Of a stretch of 64,000 nucleotides of DNA, positions 13,838 through 26,300 are shown one piece after another; position 1 is the stretch's first letter, and the number at the start of each line of letters is the position of its first letter. The notes under the pieces are model-generated. The model was not told the origin of the DNA, did no database searches, and saw only the letters and a list, made by a program, of their open reading frames with translations. The DNA is from Micropterus salmoides (taxonomy: Eukaryota > Chordata > Actinopteri > Centrarchiformes > Centrarchidae). The stretch spans positions 3,329,014 to 3,393,013 of the forward strand of contig NW_024044681.1 of assembly GCF_014851395.1 (NCBI RefSeq), in the 5' to 3' direction. Made by a program: the position numbers and the translations under genes.

Positions 13838-13888
13838 GGACGTGCCGGCCCTCCCTCCCCGCCGGCCCTCCCTCCCCCCCCCCCCCCA
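13838..13888. repeat. GCCGGCCCTCCCTCCCC duplication and C-run
   Basis: GCCGGCCCTCCCTCCCC occurs twice in tandem and runs into a C14 homopolymer. Confidence 0.8.
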
Positions 13889-14282
13889 GCGGAAAAACTA
13901 CTTCCACTCTTACTAATTACTGTTACTAACTGAGATTTCTGTAATTATTTATAGAGCAGAATATTTCATTTTCATTAGAAGGGTCTTTTCTTTTCACGCC
14001 TCTTCCTGCTCCGTCTCAGAGGGAGACGTTGGACTTTTTACTTCCCTACATTTATCTGACAGCTTCACTTACTTTACAAACACATGAAGAGTTTATAAAA
14101 TATCATGTTTTGATAGAAATTCAACTCCAGCTAGTATTTTGATAATCACTGAAGTCATTTTTCATATAAAACACTTCATGCTTTCAAGGTTTCATGGCAG
14201 ATTTTCCTTTTTATTATTTTAATTTATTTTTAATCTTTTTCAGGTTTAGATTAATAAAACAAGAATTGTGTTTCTCACAAGT

Positions 14283-14335
14283 TTTTACAATCGATTAATG
14301 GAGAAAATAATCGGCAGATTAGTCCATAATGAAAA
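14283..14335 (-). mobile_element. palindromic MITE, inverted fragment
   Basis: On the minus strand this reads TTTTCATTATGGACTAATCT, GCCGATTATTTTCTCCATTA and ATCGATTG, the 5' part of the same family as 38380. Confidence 0.6.
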
Positions 14336-14439
14336 CAAACATTAATTAACAAAATAGTTTCTCCTCAATGAGCTACAGCAGTAAAATCCTGCATGAAGAA
14401 TAATCTGATCTAATTATCTAATATCACATTTTTCTTTCT

Positions 14440-14585
14440 GCAAGAGTACTTTTACTACTTTAAGTACTTTTTCCTGATTATACTTACATACTTTTACTTC
14501 AATGCAGAACTTTTACTTGTAACAGAGTATTTTTACAGTGATGTATTAGTACTTTTACTTACTAAAGGATCTGAATACTCCACCG
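14440..14585 (-). mobile_element. short fish repeat (AGTAAAAGTACT type)
   Basis: Dense in ACTTTTACTT, AGTACTTTTAC and TACTTTTACTTCAATGCAGA, ending AAGGATCTGAATACTCCACC. In reverse this is the familiar fish element that begins with …GTATTCAGATCC and has repeated AAGTAAAAGTA. Confidence 0.6.
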
Positions 14586-15454
14586 CTGCCTATTCATGAC
14601 ACATCAGACTTTTTAACCATCAATATTAGAGAATATTTAAATGTACTGCAGCTGAAGAATCCTGCGTATTTATTTTCTTACAACAAACCAGAATGAAACT
14701 CGGCCAGTGGCGGCAGAAGGAGACTTAGCTGCCGTCTCCATTAGCCCAAAGGAAGAGAAGTAAAAATGTAGGCGTTCCTGGAGCTTCAGCAGGCGTCACG
14801 TTTGAGTTCCCGCGTGTCTGCTGAACCAGGTCTGAGGGAACATCCTGCATCCAGAGGACCCTCTAACTGACAGCTGGGTCAGGCCTCAAACCTTAAATAC
14901 TCAAGCGGTCCTCTCCAGATCCTGCGCCACCACAGCAGCAGCATTTCAGGTTCATTTAAACTCCCTCCATTTAGTCCTGGGCTTCAGTTAAGTTGAGTAA
15001 AATACATTCCCCATAATGCACCAGGATACAATTTCTCTGTACGTTTTCTAAAGTTTTAATCCTAATAGTGGATAAAATGTGATGATCTTCACAAATCAAA
15101 TCTGAAGAATCATTTTCTCTCCACCCAAATTAAAGGAGTGATCGGCCAGTCGTTTCAGAAACCTGATGTCTACAGATAGTGTTACAGTAAGTCTTGGCCT
15201 GAAGATTTAATCTCAAGATGGCGACGTGTAAATGTAATGACACGAGAAGAAGGCGTCTGTACGATAAGATTCTCCTCCTTGTCCAAACATCAGACCTGGA
15301 CCAGAGTGAAGCCTCCGTGTTAAAGATGTATGTATGCGGCACGTCACCGTCTGTCTTTCCTACTTACTCAGCCACATCTCAACAACCGCAACCACCTCCG
15401 AGCGCTGAAGCCTGACTGACGTGTGGTTGCAGAACGTGCCGAGGACACATCGTC

Positions 15455-15479
15455 GGGGGGGGGGGGGGGGGGGGGGGGG
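15455..15479. repeat. G25 homopolymer
   Basis: Twenty-five consecutive G on the plus strand. True length is uncertain because such runs are error-prone. Confidence 0.9.
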
Positions 15480-15828
15480 TTTAAATGAAGCGTTTTGTCC
15501 AAAAACGGAGACACTGCGGTTAAGCAAACGTTGGTTGGCAGACTCTGCATATGGCGTGTAATTAAGCTCCGTGTCAGACGAGGCCAGGACTAAGACATGA
15601 ACCTGAAGACCTGCTGCCGCCCGCCGAGGCGTGAAGGCCCCGCTCACGGCCTCGTATCTGATGTTCTGTTGTTGTTTATCACCGTTTCTACAGTTTGTGT
15701 CTGTTCCTTAACACAGAACCGTTCAAACGTCAGGGGCGCCTCCCTTTAAACGCTCTCCTGACTGAAACCTTCTTATCACAGTTTCTGGAGGAGGTGTGGA
15801 GCCTCACATCTCCTCTCTCTTTCTGTGG

Positions 15829-15856
15829 CCTCCTCCTCCTCCTCCTCCTCCTCCTC
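15829..15856. repeat. (CCT)n microsatellite
   Basis: About nine CCT units. The overlapping short open frames of leucine or arginine/glutamate runs are artefacts of it. Confidence 0.9.
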
Positions 15857-16850
15857 GCCTCGCCGAGTGTGACGACTTTCAATATCAGTGTGTTTGGTTT
15901 GAGGCCAGCGGGCAAATAATGACAGAGTGGATCTGAATGAAAGCCGCTGCAGTGCGTCTGAGATGAGTTTTCCTCTCCGGTCGGCTCGCTGGAGGAGGAT
16001 GGAGGATACTTGGACGGCGGCGTGGGGGCCTTTTGGAGGCTGCGGGGGCCCTCCTATCAGCACAAGACGTTTTCTTTCATTTATTTCCCCTCTCTACGTC
16101 GGTCCCACTGCCTGCTGCCGCCATCGACTCAGCTGGTCCTGAACCATCAGGTCCTCCAGAGCAAACGTTTTCAATCACGCTCCCTTTCTCTCGTTTTGAT
16201 TCCTCTCTGCAGCACCGCCGCTGATTGAATCATGAAACACAGGTGTGAGTGCTCGCTGTACCGAACACACGGCGTGACCCTGCCTGAACTAGTTCCCTCT
16301 CCAACTCAATGATTTGCTCAATCCAGCCAATTACGGCGTCCTTTACAACCGACAGCCCCCATCGAAGCTGCCCCCACCCTTTTTTCTGCACCATTATTGC
16401 TCATCCGCAATCGCTTCAAATTAGATCTACAAGTCAATATGAGAAGTCAATATTTAATTTAGTCATAGCAGGTGGTGATTTAGTCTGAGACACGGTGGAG
16501 CTCCAGCACAGGCCGCCATCACAAAGACTTCATACGAAGCCCTGAGACGGCTGAAACCACCAGGTCTGAAGCCTGCGTCCTCTCCAGCGGCCAGCAGGGG
16601 GCGACGCCACTCGACTGTATAGAAAATGTTTCTACTTGTCAGCTGATTTATTCCCTCAGTAAACACTTTCCTGATGAGTTTCTGGTCTCAGTCGCTAGTT
16701 TCAAGTCTTCTTCAACACAGCATGATGTTCATTTAGTAAATTATGGTCCCATTTAGAGGAACAGAGACCAGGAAGCAGGGGAGGCTTTAGGGCGGGGCTG
16801 GCTTGCACATGTAGCCATGACATCATGCGCGTTTATACGCTGCAGCTGCA

Positions 16851-17045
16851 CCGCTAAAAACGCTAGCTGGCGGTGGGACTTCCAGTTTAGCTCTCCGCTG
16901 AATAAAATGACGGTAAAACAAAAATCGTGCAGATCGTCTAGACTTCTAGCAAGTCATGTCCCAGGGGGTGCTGACGCTCAAAAGAAAACATCAACCTTGT
17001 TCGGCCGCTAGTAAAACTGGCGTCGAAGCACGGAGCGCTTCCTGC
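16851..17045 (+). repeat. dispersed repeat, copy 1 of 2
   Basis: Shares with 37248-37451 the ordered motifs AACGCTAGCTGGCGGTGGG, CTTCC-GTTTAGC-CTCCGC, TGACGGTAAAAC, GTTCGGCCGCTAGTAAAAC, CGGAGCGCTTCCTG. Family unknown; length about 200 bases. Confidence 0.7.
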
Positions 17046-17889
17046 AAATTCCCCTGAGACGCCCCTACAGAGGACAGAGACTCCACTTTAAAGGTCAAGG
17101 TGTCTCTAGATGACAGACTCTTAAACGTCAAATTATGTTTTAACCGTTTTAATCCACTAAATCATCACACTGGAAGACGATCTCCGGATCAATCAACATC
17201 TAAATCGTCCCTTAATGTGACCGTCGGCTGTAAATGATCAGTCCTGGGTGCCTCGGTGCATGCTGGGATATTCTGTGACACAACATTATCCCAGGTGCTT
17301 AATAACAGCAGGATGAAGGAGGGTCAGAGAGCTCGTTCCGTCCTCAATGACTCTGTTTTAGGGAATTAAGACGGCAGCCTGCTGCGCTGATGTTGACTGG
17401 CTGTTAAACACCGCAGAAGCTCCGAAAACTCTCCAGAGGATCTTTTAACAGCTTCACTCTGTGTCGTATTATGATGTTCAGAATTGATCCCCCTCTCTGG
17501 TCTGTGTCTAATTATGCCTTGGGGAGGTAACAAAGGAAGGTGCTGCACGGCGTTCTCTTCATTACAGGGCAGGAGGAGGTCCTTGGCAGCCACTCAGCGC
17601 GCCTTCAGCCACAAAACAAACAAATAAATAAATAAAAAAGGGCTTGTGTTTGTCTGTTGAGTTAATATAGCCGGCGGCAGTTTGGTTCCACCCCTCCAGG
17701 GGATTTCTGTGTTTTTCCTCCTGCAGATATCGCTGCTAACTTTTGTGGGTATCATGGAAACGGCGCTCGTTAAGACTCTCAAGAAGCGGTTTTAATTAGC
17801 TGTGCTGGTAACAGCCACACTGTTGGAACCTGCCCTGTCAGGGTTCCCACTCTCTTCTAAAGATCATTTTCCAGGACTTTTCCAGCTGC

Positions 17890-18575
17890 TGTGACAAACA
17901 GGGATGAGGTCAAACACAAATTACCAATAACAGCATTTTTACGTCTGATTGAGAGGGTGCTCTCGTACAAGTACTTTGGTATATGGATAGACAAACTTTT
18001 ATTTAATGTACATATTGCTAATGTAGTTAGGAAGCTCAGAGTGAAGCCTCGCTTTTATTTTAGAAATAAATCGAACTCTTAATGCCAAAAAACCCCATGT
18101 GGAAGCGACTTTTCTGTCTGTGATTATGGTGACAGATTATATTTGCAGGCAGCCTCCTGAGCATGTCTACGCTCATCCCTCTCTCACCACTGCGTTCTTT
18201 ATGATCTGGTGGGTTGGTCATCACTGACCACCTGCAGACAGCAGCACTGGTATATCTGTATTATCTGTCTCAGTTCTGCCGGTCACCAGCTACGCTCCTC
18301 CTCCTGGTTTCTTTTTAATGAGTGATAATGCACCCTGCGCATGGAATCATTTGCAAAAAGATATCAAATTACAAACGTGTGTATCAATTGATAAATCTAA
18401 GAGGCGGCGGCACGTGTTTCTCTTGAGAGGCCATCGTGTTTGAGCAGGTGTATTTTTTTGTTGTTTATTTTGTCTTGTTTGTGCAGCATTTGAATATGTT
18501 GTGTTTGGCCAGGTCTCTCTTGTAAAAGGTTTTTGATCTCAATGGGACTTCCTGGGAAAATAAACTTCTGTAGAT
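17890..18575 (+). mobile_element. degenerate LINE 3' fragment
   Basis: The frame 17891-18082 contains ERVLSYKYFGIWIDKLLF, NVHIANVVRKLRV and RFYFRNKS, typical of the same non-LTR reverse transcriptase family as the copy at 7880. Beyond the stop the sequence is frameshifted. It ends in the family tail GGCCAGGTCTCTCTTGTAAA… AATGGGACTTCCTGG and AAATAAAC near 18566. A short unit with CATTTTCCAGGACTTTTCC lies directly upstream (17825-17890). Confidence 0.8.
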
Positions 18576-18684
18576 GTCAAGTGTTGAAGTTTTAAAAACA
18601 GGCAGTCTGTGTCCGTAACTTCAACGAAATCTTCTATTACATGTGTGTCATTTTTATACCATTTCCATTGTATAGTTTTCTTTA

Positions 18685-18765
18685 GAAATCCCTTTGTGTT
18701 TTATACTTGGCGAGTGCTTTTCTTATGAATTATATTTTAACCACCGCTGCCTGAACCAGTAACTC
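18685..18765 (+). repeat. dispersed repeat, copy 1 (CTTTGTGTTTTATACTTGG)
   Basis: CCCTTTGTGTTTTATACTTG, GAGTGCTTTTCTTATGAATT and ATATTTTAACCACCGCTGCC recur with few changes at 31255-31335. The true repeat may be longer; the sequence to 19440 contains further fragments related to fish repeats. Confidence 0.6.
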
Positions 18766-19687
18766 TTTGTTCAGTTAATGACCTACAACTAATGCCAGCG
18801 TTCTGCTGAACCTTAGCTTTTTTAAATCTCTGCGGTCCTCGGCCAGAACGTACAAATTCAGATTAATTCAACATGACATGTTGCTCTCTGCAGTGCCACG
18901 CCACACTATATTTAAACTTCACAACAAACTTTGCGTATTAATACACAAGTGTGATACAGTCAAACACCGGGATACTTCAGAGGTGTGCAAATATTAAAAG
19001 TTAATCAATGTTCTAAAGAACTCGTCACAACAGGTAATATAACAACGTCGTGGTATAAATAAAACGTTTATCACACCACTTTACTAACACAGCTGATCAC
19101 AAAACACTGCTGTTAGCCAGTTTTTAGCCCGTGTTTGAGGCTCATAGCTCGTTGTTTTGACTCCAGCTTCATTCTTATCCAACTTTCCTAATAATACCCA
19201 ACATGTTGAAACCATCGCTCACAGCCAGGGTTCAATCACAAAGCTTCAACCTTTGAAGGCAAATCAAGCCAACAGATCATCCGACCTCCAGCGCTGCCGC
19301 AACCTCAGGTTAAAACTATTTTCCAGGATGAGACAAGATATTCAAGGACATTTTACCTTTTTCCAACTCATTTCTCATGCGTTTTCCGTGACTGGAAAAC
19401 TGTTCAATTGTTTTCCAGGACGCGGGGGAACTCTTACCTTGTAAATCTACCTATTTACAAGGTAAACCTGTAAAACAAATTCAGCCTAAGTTGCGTGCGC
19501 CGATGCCTTGCAACAATTATCCACCAATCACAAAGCGCAAAATTCATTGTAATTAGGTTTTTATTTTCCAGAGCTCAGGGGGGAGAATAAATGTGAGGCC
19601 TTGCAGAAAAGCAAAGCTGCCAAAATCGACTTCCACTCCGTAATGAATCGCAGCTCTGAAATTAAACCGACGTGTTTCTTTACTCAC

Positions 19688-19707
19688 CTCCCTTTTGTCT
19701 CGGATCT
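19688..19707 (-). other. candidate 20-base micro-exon with consensus donor
   Basis: On the minus strand GGCTTCTTTCAG| precedes 20 bases and GAG|GTGAGTA, a near-perfect donor. A second acceptor, CTGCCTGCACAG|, lies upstream at about 19794 and would give a longer open exon ending …GFFGFFQRSETKG. No product is recognised and the phase does not join to the 21234 candidate. Confidence 0.2.
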
Positions 19708-19845
19708 CTGAAAGAAGCCGAAGAAGCCATTTACATTCATCAGCAGTGAACCGCCGTCACCAACGCTTCCTGTCACTTTAGGAAAAGGATGAACTGTGCA
19801 GGCAGACGCAAAGGAAACTGCCCCGTGCACTTTTCTACAATCCAC

Positions 19846-19875
19846 GGAGGAGGAGGAGGAGGAGGAGGAGGAGGA
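19846..19875. repeat. (GGA)n microsatellite
   Basis: Ten GGA units; in minus orientation a (TCC)n tract that gives the serine run of a nearby small frame. Confidence 0.9.
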
Positions 19876-21233
19876 TGGTGTTTGCCTCCTCTCTGATCTA
19901 CAGCAGCAAGCCAAATACAGGGCATCCAACTTTAGAGAGTTTGGAAAATGATCACTTAGACGACTCCGTTTGATCATTTTTTAGTGTTGGAAAGGATTTT
20001 AAAGTTCTTGTACAAGATTCCAAACAAACCAAAAAAGGAAACTGATTTGAGGTGCTTGTGCTCTCCAACCTTTCTGTCTTGTGACCGTGGGATTATTTTC
20101 CCCATCTTTATTCGAGAGCATGTCTTTCAATCTGAGAGCGTGACTTATTGATTTCAGGTTCAGATTCTGTAACGCTCAGAAACACCCTGCTTGCCCTCAC
20201 ATCTGCTCTGCTTCTTCCACTCAGATACTGTTGTTGAGACTTCCTGCCTCCAGCTTCAGACCTCCTCTTCCTTCTGCAATAACACCGTCAAAAATCCCCC
20301 AACCAATAAATCTCAACAGAGAGGTTCAGGGAAGTAAAAAGCCCGCTCATTTTTATAATGAGCCTTAATTTCGTGGCCATCTAGACTCACCATCAGCTAC
20401 GAGAGTGTGATACGATAGTGGTCCGTTTGATTTCAACGTTGGGCTGGACGATCAATCAAAAAGATAAGTTCAGAATCTCTACCCAACTTTTTGATTTCTT
20501 AATTGAGTCCAGGCAGAATCAGCAACAGCACGGCTAACTGAGTAGCTGCTGCTGCTAAAGTAACCAGAAACACATCAACAAAAGTGGAGGCAGAGCAGAG
20601 CAGATCTGATCCAGTTTCAGTAAAACCAGAGAATAAAGTTGTGTTTTTGTTCAGGCCTGCTCATCAGAACTCTACCGACCCAAAGTCACTTTTACTTGCT
20701 CCTGTACGAGTTATTTAACTTATTGGCAGTTATTAAACAACAAGACTAAAGCTAATATTCCTGGGATAGATATCATTAGGATTTTATTGATACTACTGTA
20801 CCGCTCTTCCAGTAATTCTGTTCCTTATCAATACTCTAATAGTTCTCATTCATGACCAAATAACTGCTTTTTTAAAGGATTAAATTCAGAACAGAATCAG
20901 GAGTATTTTAAATGGAACTTGTTTCTAGAGCAGCAACGTCACCATATAAACTCAATAGCATCTCAAGCAAATCTAACATTTCAATAAATAATAAAATCCC
21001 TGACATTCTTCTTCCACCGCTGAAGAGGATGATTCAACGCCTGACCTTGTGTAAAGAGGCAGAGAGACAAACACAATCACACCCGCTCTGTAGATTCGCC
21101 TTCAGGTACATTTCTATAGTGATACTAGCTTCTTTCCCTAAAGACAGAGTCGTGTTAGAAACTGAATATTGTATTATAACATCCACATTTCACCAGAGGC
21201 ACCCTGTGAAGAGTAAAGAAGGACCAGCCATAC

Positions 21234-21278
21234 CTGTCCGTTCTGAAGTTCATTGAGGCCTTTGCACAACGTCTGGTT
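21234..21278 (-). other. candidate 45-base micro-exon (NQTLCKGLNELQNGQ)
   Basis: The minus strand has a very strong acceptor (TTTTCTTTTTTCTTTCTC, then TTTTCACAG|), 15 open codons encoding NQTLCKGLNELQNGQ, and a donor CAG|GTATGG. Both edges are phase 0, as in the known phf21b exons, and the strand is the same. The peptide is not recognised in PHF21A or PHF21B, so it may be a lineage-specific phf21b cassette, an exon of another gene, or chance. Confidence 0.3.
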
Positions 21279-22067
21279 CTGTGAAAAGAGAAAGAAAAAA
21301 GAAAAGTGAATGAATCAAACGGTGACATTATGAATAAAACGGTGGACTTTAACAGGCTAATATTTAGACTATAAAACACATTTAAACCAGGGAGGTAAAC
21401 GTTCAGGAAAGTCAAAGGAGAAAAAGCTTTTACAGACAAAATAAATGGATTTATTTGTTGATGTCTGATTAATCCAGTGACTAATACACCTGATAAATCG
21501 AGTTCTTTCATCACATAGATCTTGAATCTTTTAAGCCAAACACCATAAAGATGTGCAGCTCAGGGGTTTGAACCATTCCTCTGTATAAACAGCCACATGT
21601 AGGGTCATCCTGCCCAACAAAAGTCTCTTAATTTACCAAAGACGGAGGAGAAGTGTAAGAATCTTCCAACAAACACCTGAGCAAGTACCTACTAACACCT
21701 CCAAATATCGACCACGACGCCTTAACGCCCAGAAAGAAAAGAAAACGTCAGTGTCACTTCAAAGAGACACTTGACCCAGTGTAAAGATCAGGCTTTTCCC
21801 TGCACACTTTCCTACCTACACCCTGCACAGAAGTGATGTACTGGTACTGTAGTACACCGGCTGCACCACATGACCACGCCCAGCTGTGTTCAGGAGTTTC
21901 AATCCACGCTTTCATAGTTGTTGTTTCCATAACAACAACCTGTAGAGCTGCGTTTCATCCACACTGATTTCTATGAGTACGATCCTCGTTCTTCCCCATT
22001 GTTACCTCTGGTTGCAGTGTTTTCACACATATAGACTATTATTAACTATTATTATCGTACTGGCACG

Positions 22068-23328
22068 GCCCGGGTACATCAAAGGCCCGCCCAGGTATCT
22101 AAACAGCAAGCCCAGGTATCTAAACAGCAAGCCCAGGTATATGAGAGGCCCACCCGGGTATTATACCGGCCCACCCGGCATGTAAACAGCCCGCCCGGGT
22201 ATATCAGAGGCCCGCCCAGGTATCTAAACAGCAAGCCCAGGTATCTAAACAGCAAGCCTGGGTACATCAAAGGGCCGCCCGGGTATTTCAAAGGCCCATC
22301 CGGGTACATCAAAGGCCCATCCGGGTACATAAAAGGCCCGCCCGGGCATATAAACAGCCCGCCCGGGTACATCAAAGGCCCGTCCAGGTACATCAAAGGC
22401 CCGCCCAGGCATATAAACAGCCCGCCCGGGTATATCAGAGGCCCACCCAGGTATCTAAACAGCAAGCCCGGGTACATCAAAGGCCCGCCCGGGTAGCTCA
22501 AAGGCCCGCCCAGGTATCTAAACAGCAAGCCCGGGCACATCAAAGGCCCGCCCGGGTAGCTCAAAGGCCCGCCCAGGTATCTAAACAGCAAGCCCGGGTA
22601 CATCAAAGGCCCGCCCAGGTATCTAAACAGCAAGCCCGGGTACATCAAAGGCCCGCCCAGGCATATAAACAGCCCGCCCGGGTACATCAAAGGCCCGCCC
22701 AGGTATCTAAAGAGCAAGCCCAGGTATATGAGAGGCCCACCCAGGTATCTAAACAGCAAGCCCGGGTACATCAAAGGCCCGCCCAGGTATCTAAACAGCA
22801 AGCCCGGGTAGCTCAAAGGCCCGCCCGGGTATCTAAACAGCAAGCCCGGGTACATCAAAGGCCCGCCCAGGTATCTAAACAGCAAGCCCGGGTACATCAA
22901 AGGCCCGCCCAGGTATCTAAACAGCAAGCCCGGGTACATCAAAGGCTCGCCCAGGTATCTAAACAGCAAGCCCGGGTACATCAAAGGCCCGCCCAGGTAT
23001 CTAAACAGCAAGCCCGGGTACATCAAAGGCTCGCCCAGGTATCAAAACAGCAAGCCCGGGTAGCTCAAAGGCCCGCCCGGGTATCTAAACAGCAAGCCCG
23101 GGTACATCAAAGGCCCGCCCAGGTATCTAAACAGCAAGCCCGGGTACATCAAAGGCCCGCCCAGGTATCTAAACAGCAAGCCCGGGTACATCAAAGGCCC
23201 GCCCAGGTAGCTCAAAGGCCCGCCCGGGTATCTCAAAGGCTCGCCCGGGTAGCTCAAAGGCCCGCCCAGGTATCTAAACAGCAAGCCCAGGTATATGAGA
23301 GGCCCACCCGGGTATCTTAACGGCCCAG
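22068..23328. repeat. 21-bp minisatellite, 42-bp higher-order unit
   Basis: About 60 head-to-tail 21-bp units fill 1,261 bases. Two main unit types, one carrying GGTACATCAAAGGCCCGCCC and one GGTATCTAAACAGCAAGCCC, mostly alternate to give a 42-bp higher-order unit. Minor types carry GTAGCTCAAAGGCC, GTATATGAGAGGCC or GCATATAAACAGCC. Since 21 is a multiple of three, the minus strand stays open: 22079-23026 (315 codons) and 23042-23284 (80 codons) are the same frame of 14-residue repeats, MYPGLLFRYLGGPL. They are split by one T-to-A change that turns AGA into TGA. I treat this as a non-coding minisatellite inside the presumed phf21b intron. Confidence 0.95.
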
Positions 23329-26300
23329 TGAATGGTCAAATAAGAAATAACCTACAATAAAAATACACCCTGCTAACCACACCGCATCTTGCTCGTTTTT
23401 GACGCATTTACATGCACTTTGTGAGAGACACTTTTTTGTTTGTGAAAATGCTGCGATCTGCAGGTGAACTGCTCGATCATCACTTCTGTGAAACGCCACC
23501 AAAGAAACGTGGAGACGTGGACCTGGGGGTTATCTGATAAAATGTAGTGCGGGACAGTATTATTTATTTATTGGTTTCTGTCAGCAGCTGATTTTACCCC
23601 CCCTCGTCCAGCCTGATCCCCTTCATGCTGCAGTGAGTCCTTCCCCTCGCCCACCCTGCACTTTAACAAACACTAACAATAACCAGTGAAACCTCAAGAG
23701 GCAGAGACGCCGCCGCACCGTCACAGCTGGACCGAAGATCTGCGTCTATTTGTCATCTGTAATCTAACGGATACGTGTAGAAACATCTGGGGAGCCGAGC
23801 GGAAAAACTGAATCTTTAGTTTTTCATTTCCCTCCAGCAGGGCAGGAGGTTAGAGAGAGAGAGAGAGGGAGAGGACAGGCAGATAGATAAATAGAGGTGG
23901 ATTCATTCTGTATGCATTGCTTTTCACACTGGGGAAATTTATAAGCAGAGTGCTGATAGTTTCCAAATCAGTCGCACTCGGGAATTGAGCGGCGTTGCGT
24001 CAGAGAGAGATTACCGCACTGCAAAGCCTGAACCATTTTACAACATATACACTGTGTTTGACGTTTCACTGCTCGCTCCGTCTGTGTCGAGGCGCCGCTG
24101 CAGTTTCTATTCCAGAGTTCAGTCGGTGCTGCTGCAGATTTCAGTCTGAGGGTACTACAGTCATCAGCGGGAGACGACCTCTACAGCGTTAACAGAGGGG
24201 ATGGGGGAGGACATGTTCAGGATACTGGGAGCAACAGAGCTTTACGACATGTTGTCATTTACACCACGGCTTCCCTCACTTCATTTCTTTTAAAAATACA
24301 CACCTTAAAATGTTCCCGGTGCAGATTTTTTACGAGTAGGAGCGCTCAGGAGTTTTGTTTTGTAGTTTCAGGCAAATTAATTTTTGTCCTCTGTAGGGGA
24401 CGTGGCGCTGAGGGCTCTTTTTCAAACGCCAAGCAGGAGGCCTGTTTGAGTCCTAATGTGCTGTAAAAGCAGGGGCCGGCAAATAAGGCTGGAATCGGGC
24501 CAAATTCTCAAAAGTCATCAGATGGCGGGCCAGAACATGGTCAATTTATCATTTAGGCTATAATCCTCCTGTATACCTCTGTCAGCCGTGCACAGGACTC
24601 CCGTTCGAAGGGTCGTATGTTCAATCCCTTCTTGTTGCCAGTGTTATTTTCAACAAACTGATTATGAAGACGTTGTTTTACATGTTGACATTAAGCATAA
24701 TGCAGGAGCGACTTGTCCACATCATCCTACGGACGCCTATTTTCATTTCCCAGCATCTGCAGGCGTTTCTCATTCGGGAGAATCCTCACGTTTTCTGACG
24801 GCTTCCTCAGGAGGTGTGTCAAGCAAGCCAGGGACTCTTTTCAATTTCCTTCATCATTTTTCAAAGTAAAGGCTCTGAATTAAACACAATATAAAGCACT
24901 GCTGCAAAGTTGTCTAGCGCTTTTACTTTGTAGGCACAATCACTGAAGAGGAAGTGATTATGTGAGTAACTTTTGCTGTGGTGACAGATCTGTTTCAGAA
25001 TACATGCTGGGCTGCAGCTTCTGATATGGATGTAAACAACGTGACATTATTACGTGTTGTTTGAGGAACAATTTGTATTCAACACATTTGTTAGACATTC
25101 AGGATGCAAACACTTGTTGTTTACATGGAAACCTTCTCAATGATGAATTCTGAAGTTTAGCGTGAGCATTAACTGCATGTGTGGTTTAACAAGAAGACTC
25201 ACTCGAACAAATGCTACTTAAAAGAAACACATTAAAGCAGAAAACAACTAAAAACAAATCTCCTTTGTGAGAATAAAAACAACAACTCTGAAATATTTTT
25301 TAAAGCCGAGCTCCTAATTGGACGAGACGACGGGAACTTTATAAAATCACCCAACAGTGTGTCTGTTAACAGCAGGAACGCTGGGTATGTTTGGTTTGCA
25401 GGAGGTAAAGATGAGCCCAGTCACTGCGTCTGAATGGTTGTTTTCTCTCCCAGCATAACCCCCCCCCTCCTCCCCTGAATGCAACAAAATGAAAACAAAT
25501 GGCATTTCCCCCGTATTTACAGCCAGAGCATCTGTTCGAAACGCACACAAACACAGCCGGCTTTTGCTTTCTTGTTAGCGTTTGGACGGGGAGGCTTTCT
25601 GGGGAGAGCATTAGCGCTGTTTGGCTAACTCTGACGGGCTTCATTTCTCAAAGCTGCAACCGCGGCGCCTCGTGGGGAAACGGCGGCCACCTGCCCAGCT
25701 GCCTCCGTCGCCGTCCTCCCAGCGCTGTGCAACGCAGCTCAGGAACCCAAATTTAACACTCGCCAAACGCCTGGAAAACGTGACTTTGGTGGGAGGAGGG
25801 GGGGGTTCACATGGAAAGAAACATTTAAAAAGTCAAGAATGAGCTCACGAGCAAATGTCACGACAATCAGCCTTTTGTGAATTTGTGATATCTCGTGTGC
25901 AGGTCGACGGATGTTTTCCCAGAGGAAAGCTTTTAGTTTCCAGATTAGAAAGGGTTCAATTCTCCAGGTGACTGTAAATGTGCCGAGTCAACTCTGCAGA
26001 AATCAGACCGTCCTGAGAGCTTTTCAGTGAACTCATCGCGTCCGTTTGTGAACGTCAGCTCGTGCAATGCTTTGTTATCTTTACATAGACTTCTAAAATA
26101 ACAGAAAGGAGCTAAATTATTAAGAAAGGTAGCAGCTTTCACTCTCCGGCCGAGCAGTTAACGACAGAAGAAACGAGGAAAACCAAAAACAGTGAAGAGA
26201 CACTTTAGGAAGTCACTAAACCTGCATCTTCCCGTTCTGTTACCACGACAATGAAGTATGACGCAGCCAGACGCCTGAAGCTAACGTAATATAACACGTA

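Larger units (their letters stand above)
13381..17824. other. presumed intron, no gene recognised
   Basis: Contains the listed repeats plus the G25 and (CCT)n tracts. 15900-16240 is GC-rich with overlapping small frames but no splice signals that make a coherent exon. 13731 has a GGTGAGTG donor-like site on the minus strand preceded by GC-rich open sequence, without an acceptor. Confidence 0.5.
18576..22067. other. presumed intron with two micro-exon candidates
   Basis: AT-rich DNA with remnants of fish repeats (18685-19440) and the micro-exon candidates at 19688 and 21234. No larger coding exon is seen between the (GGA)n tract and the minisatellite. Confidence 0.45.

Noticed and set aside
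24585..24640. CCCGTTCGAAGGG / TTCAATCCC resembling a tRNA T-arm
   Set aside because: No A box, anticodon arm or acceptor stem can be built around it.
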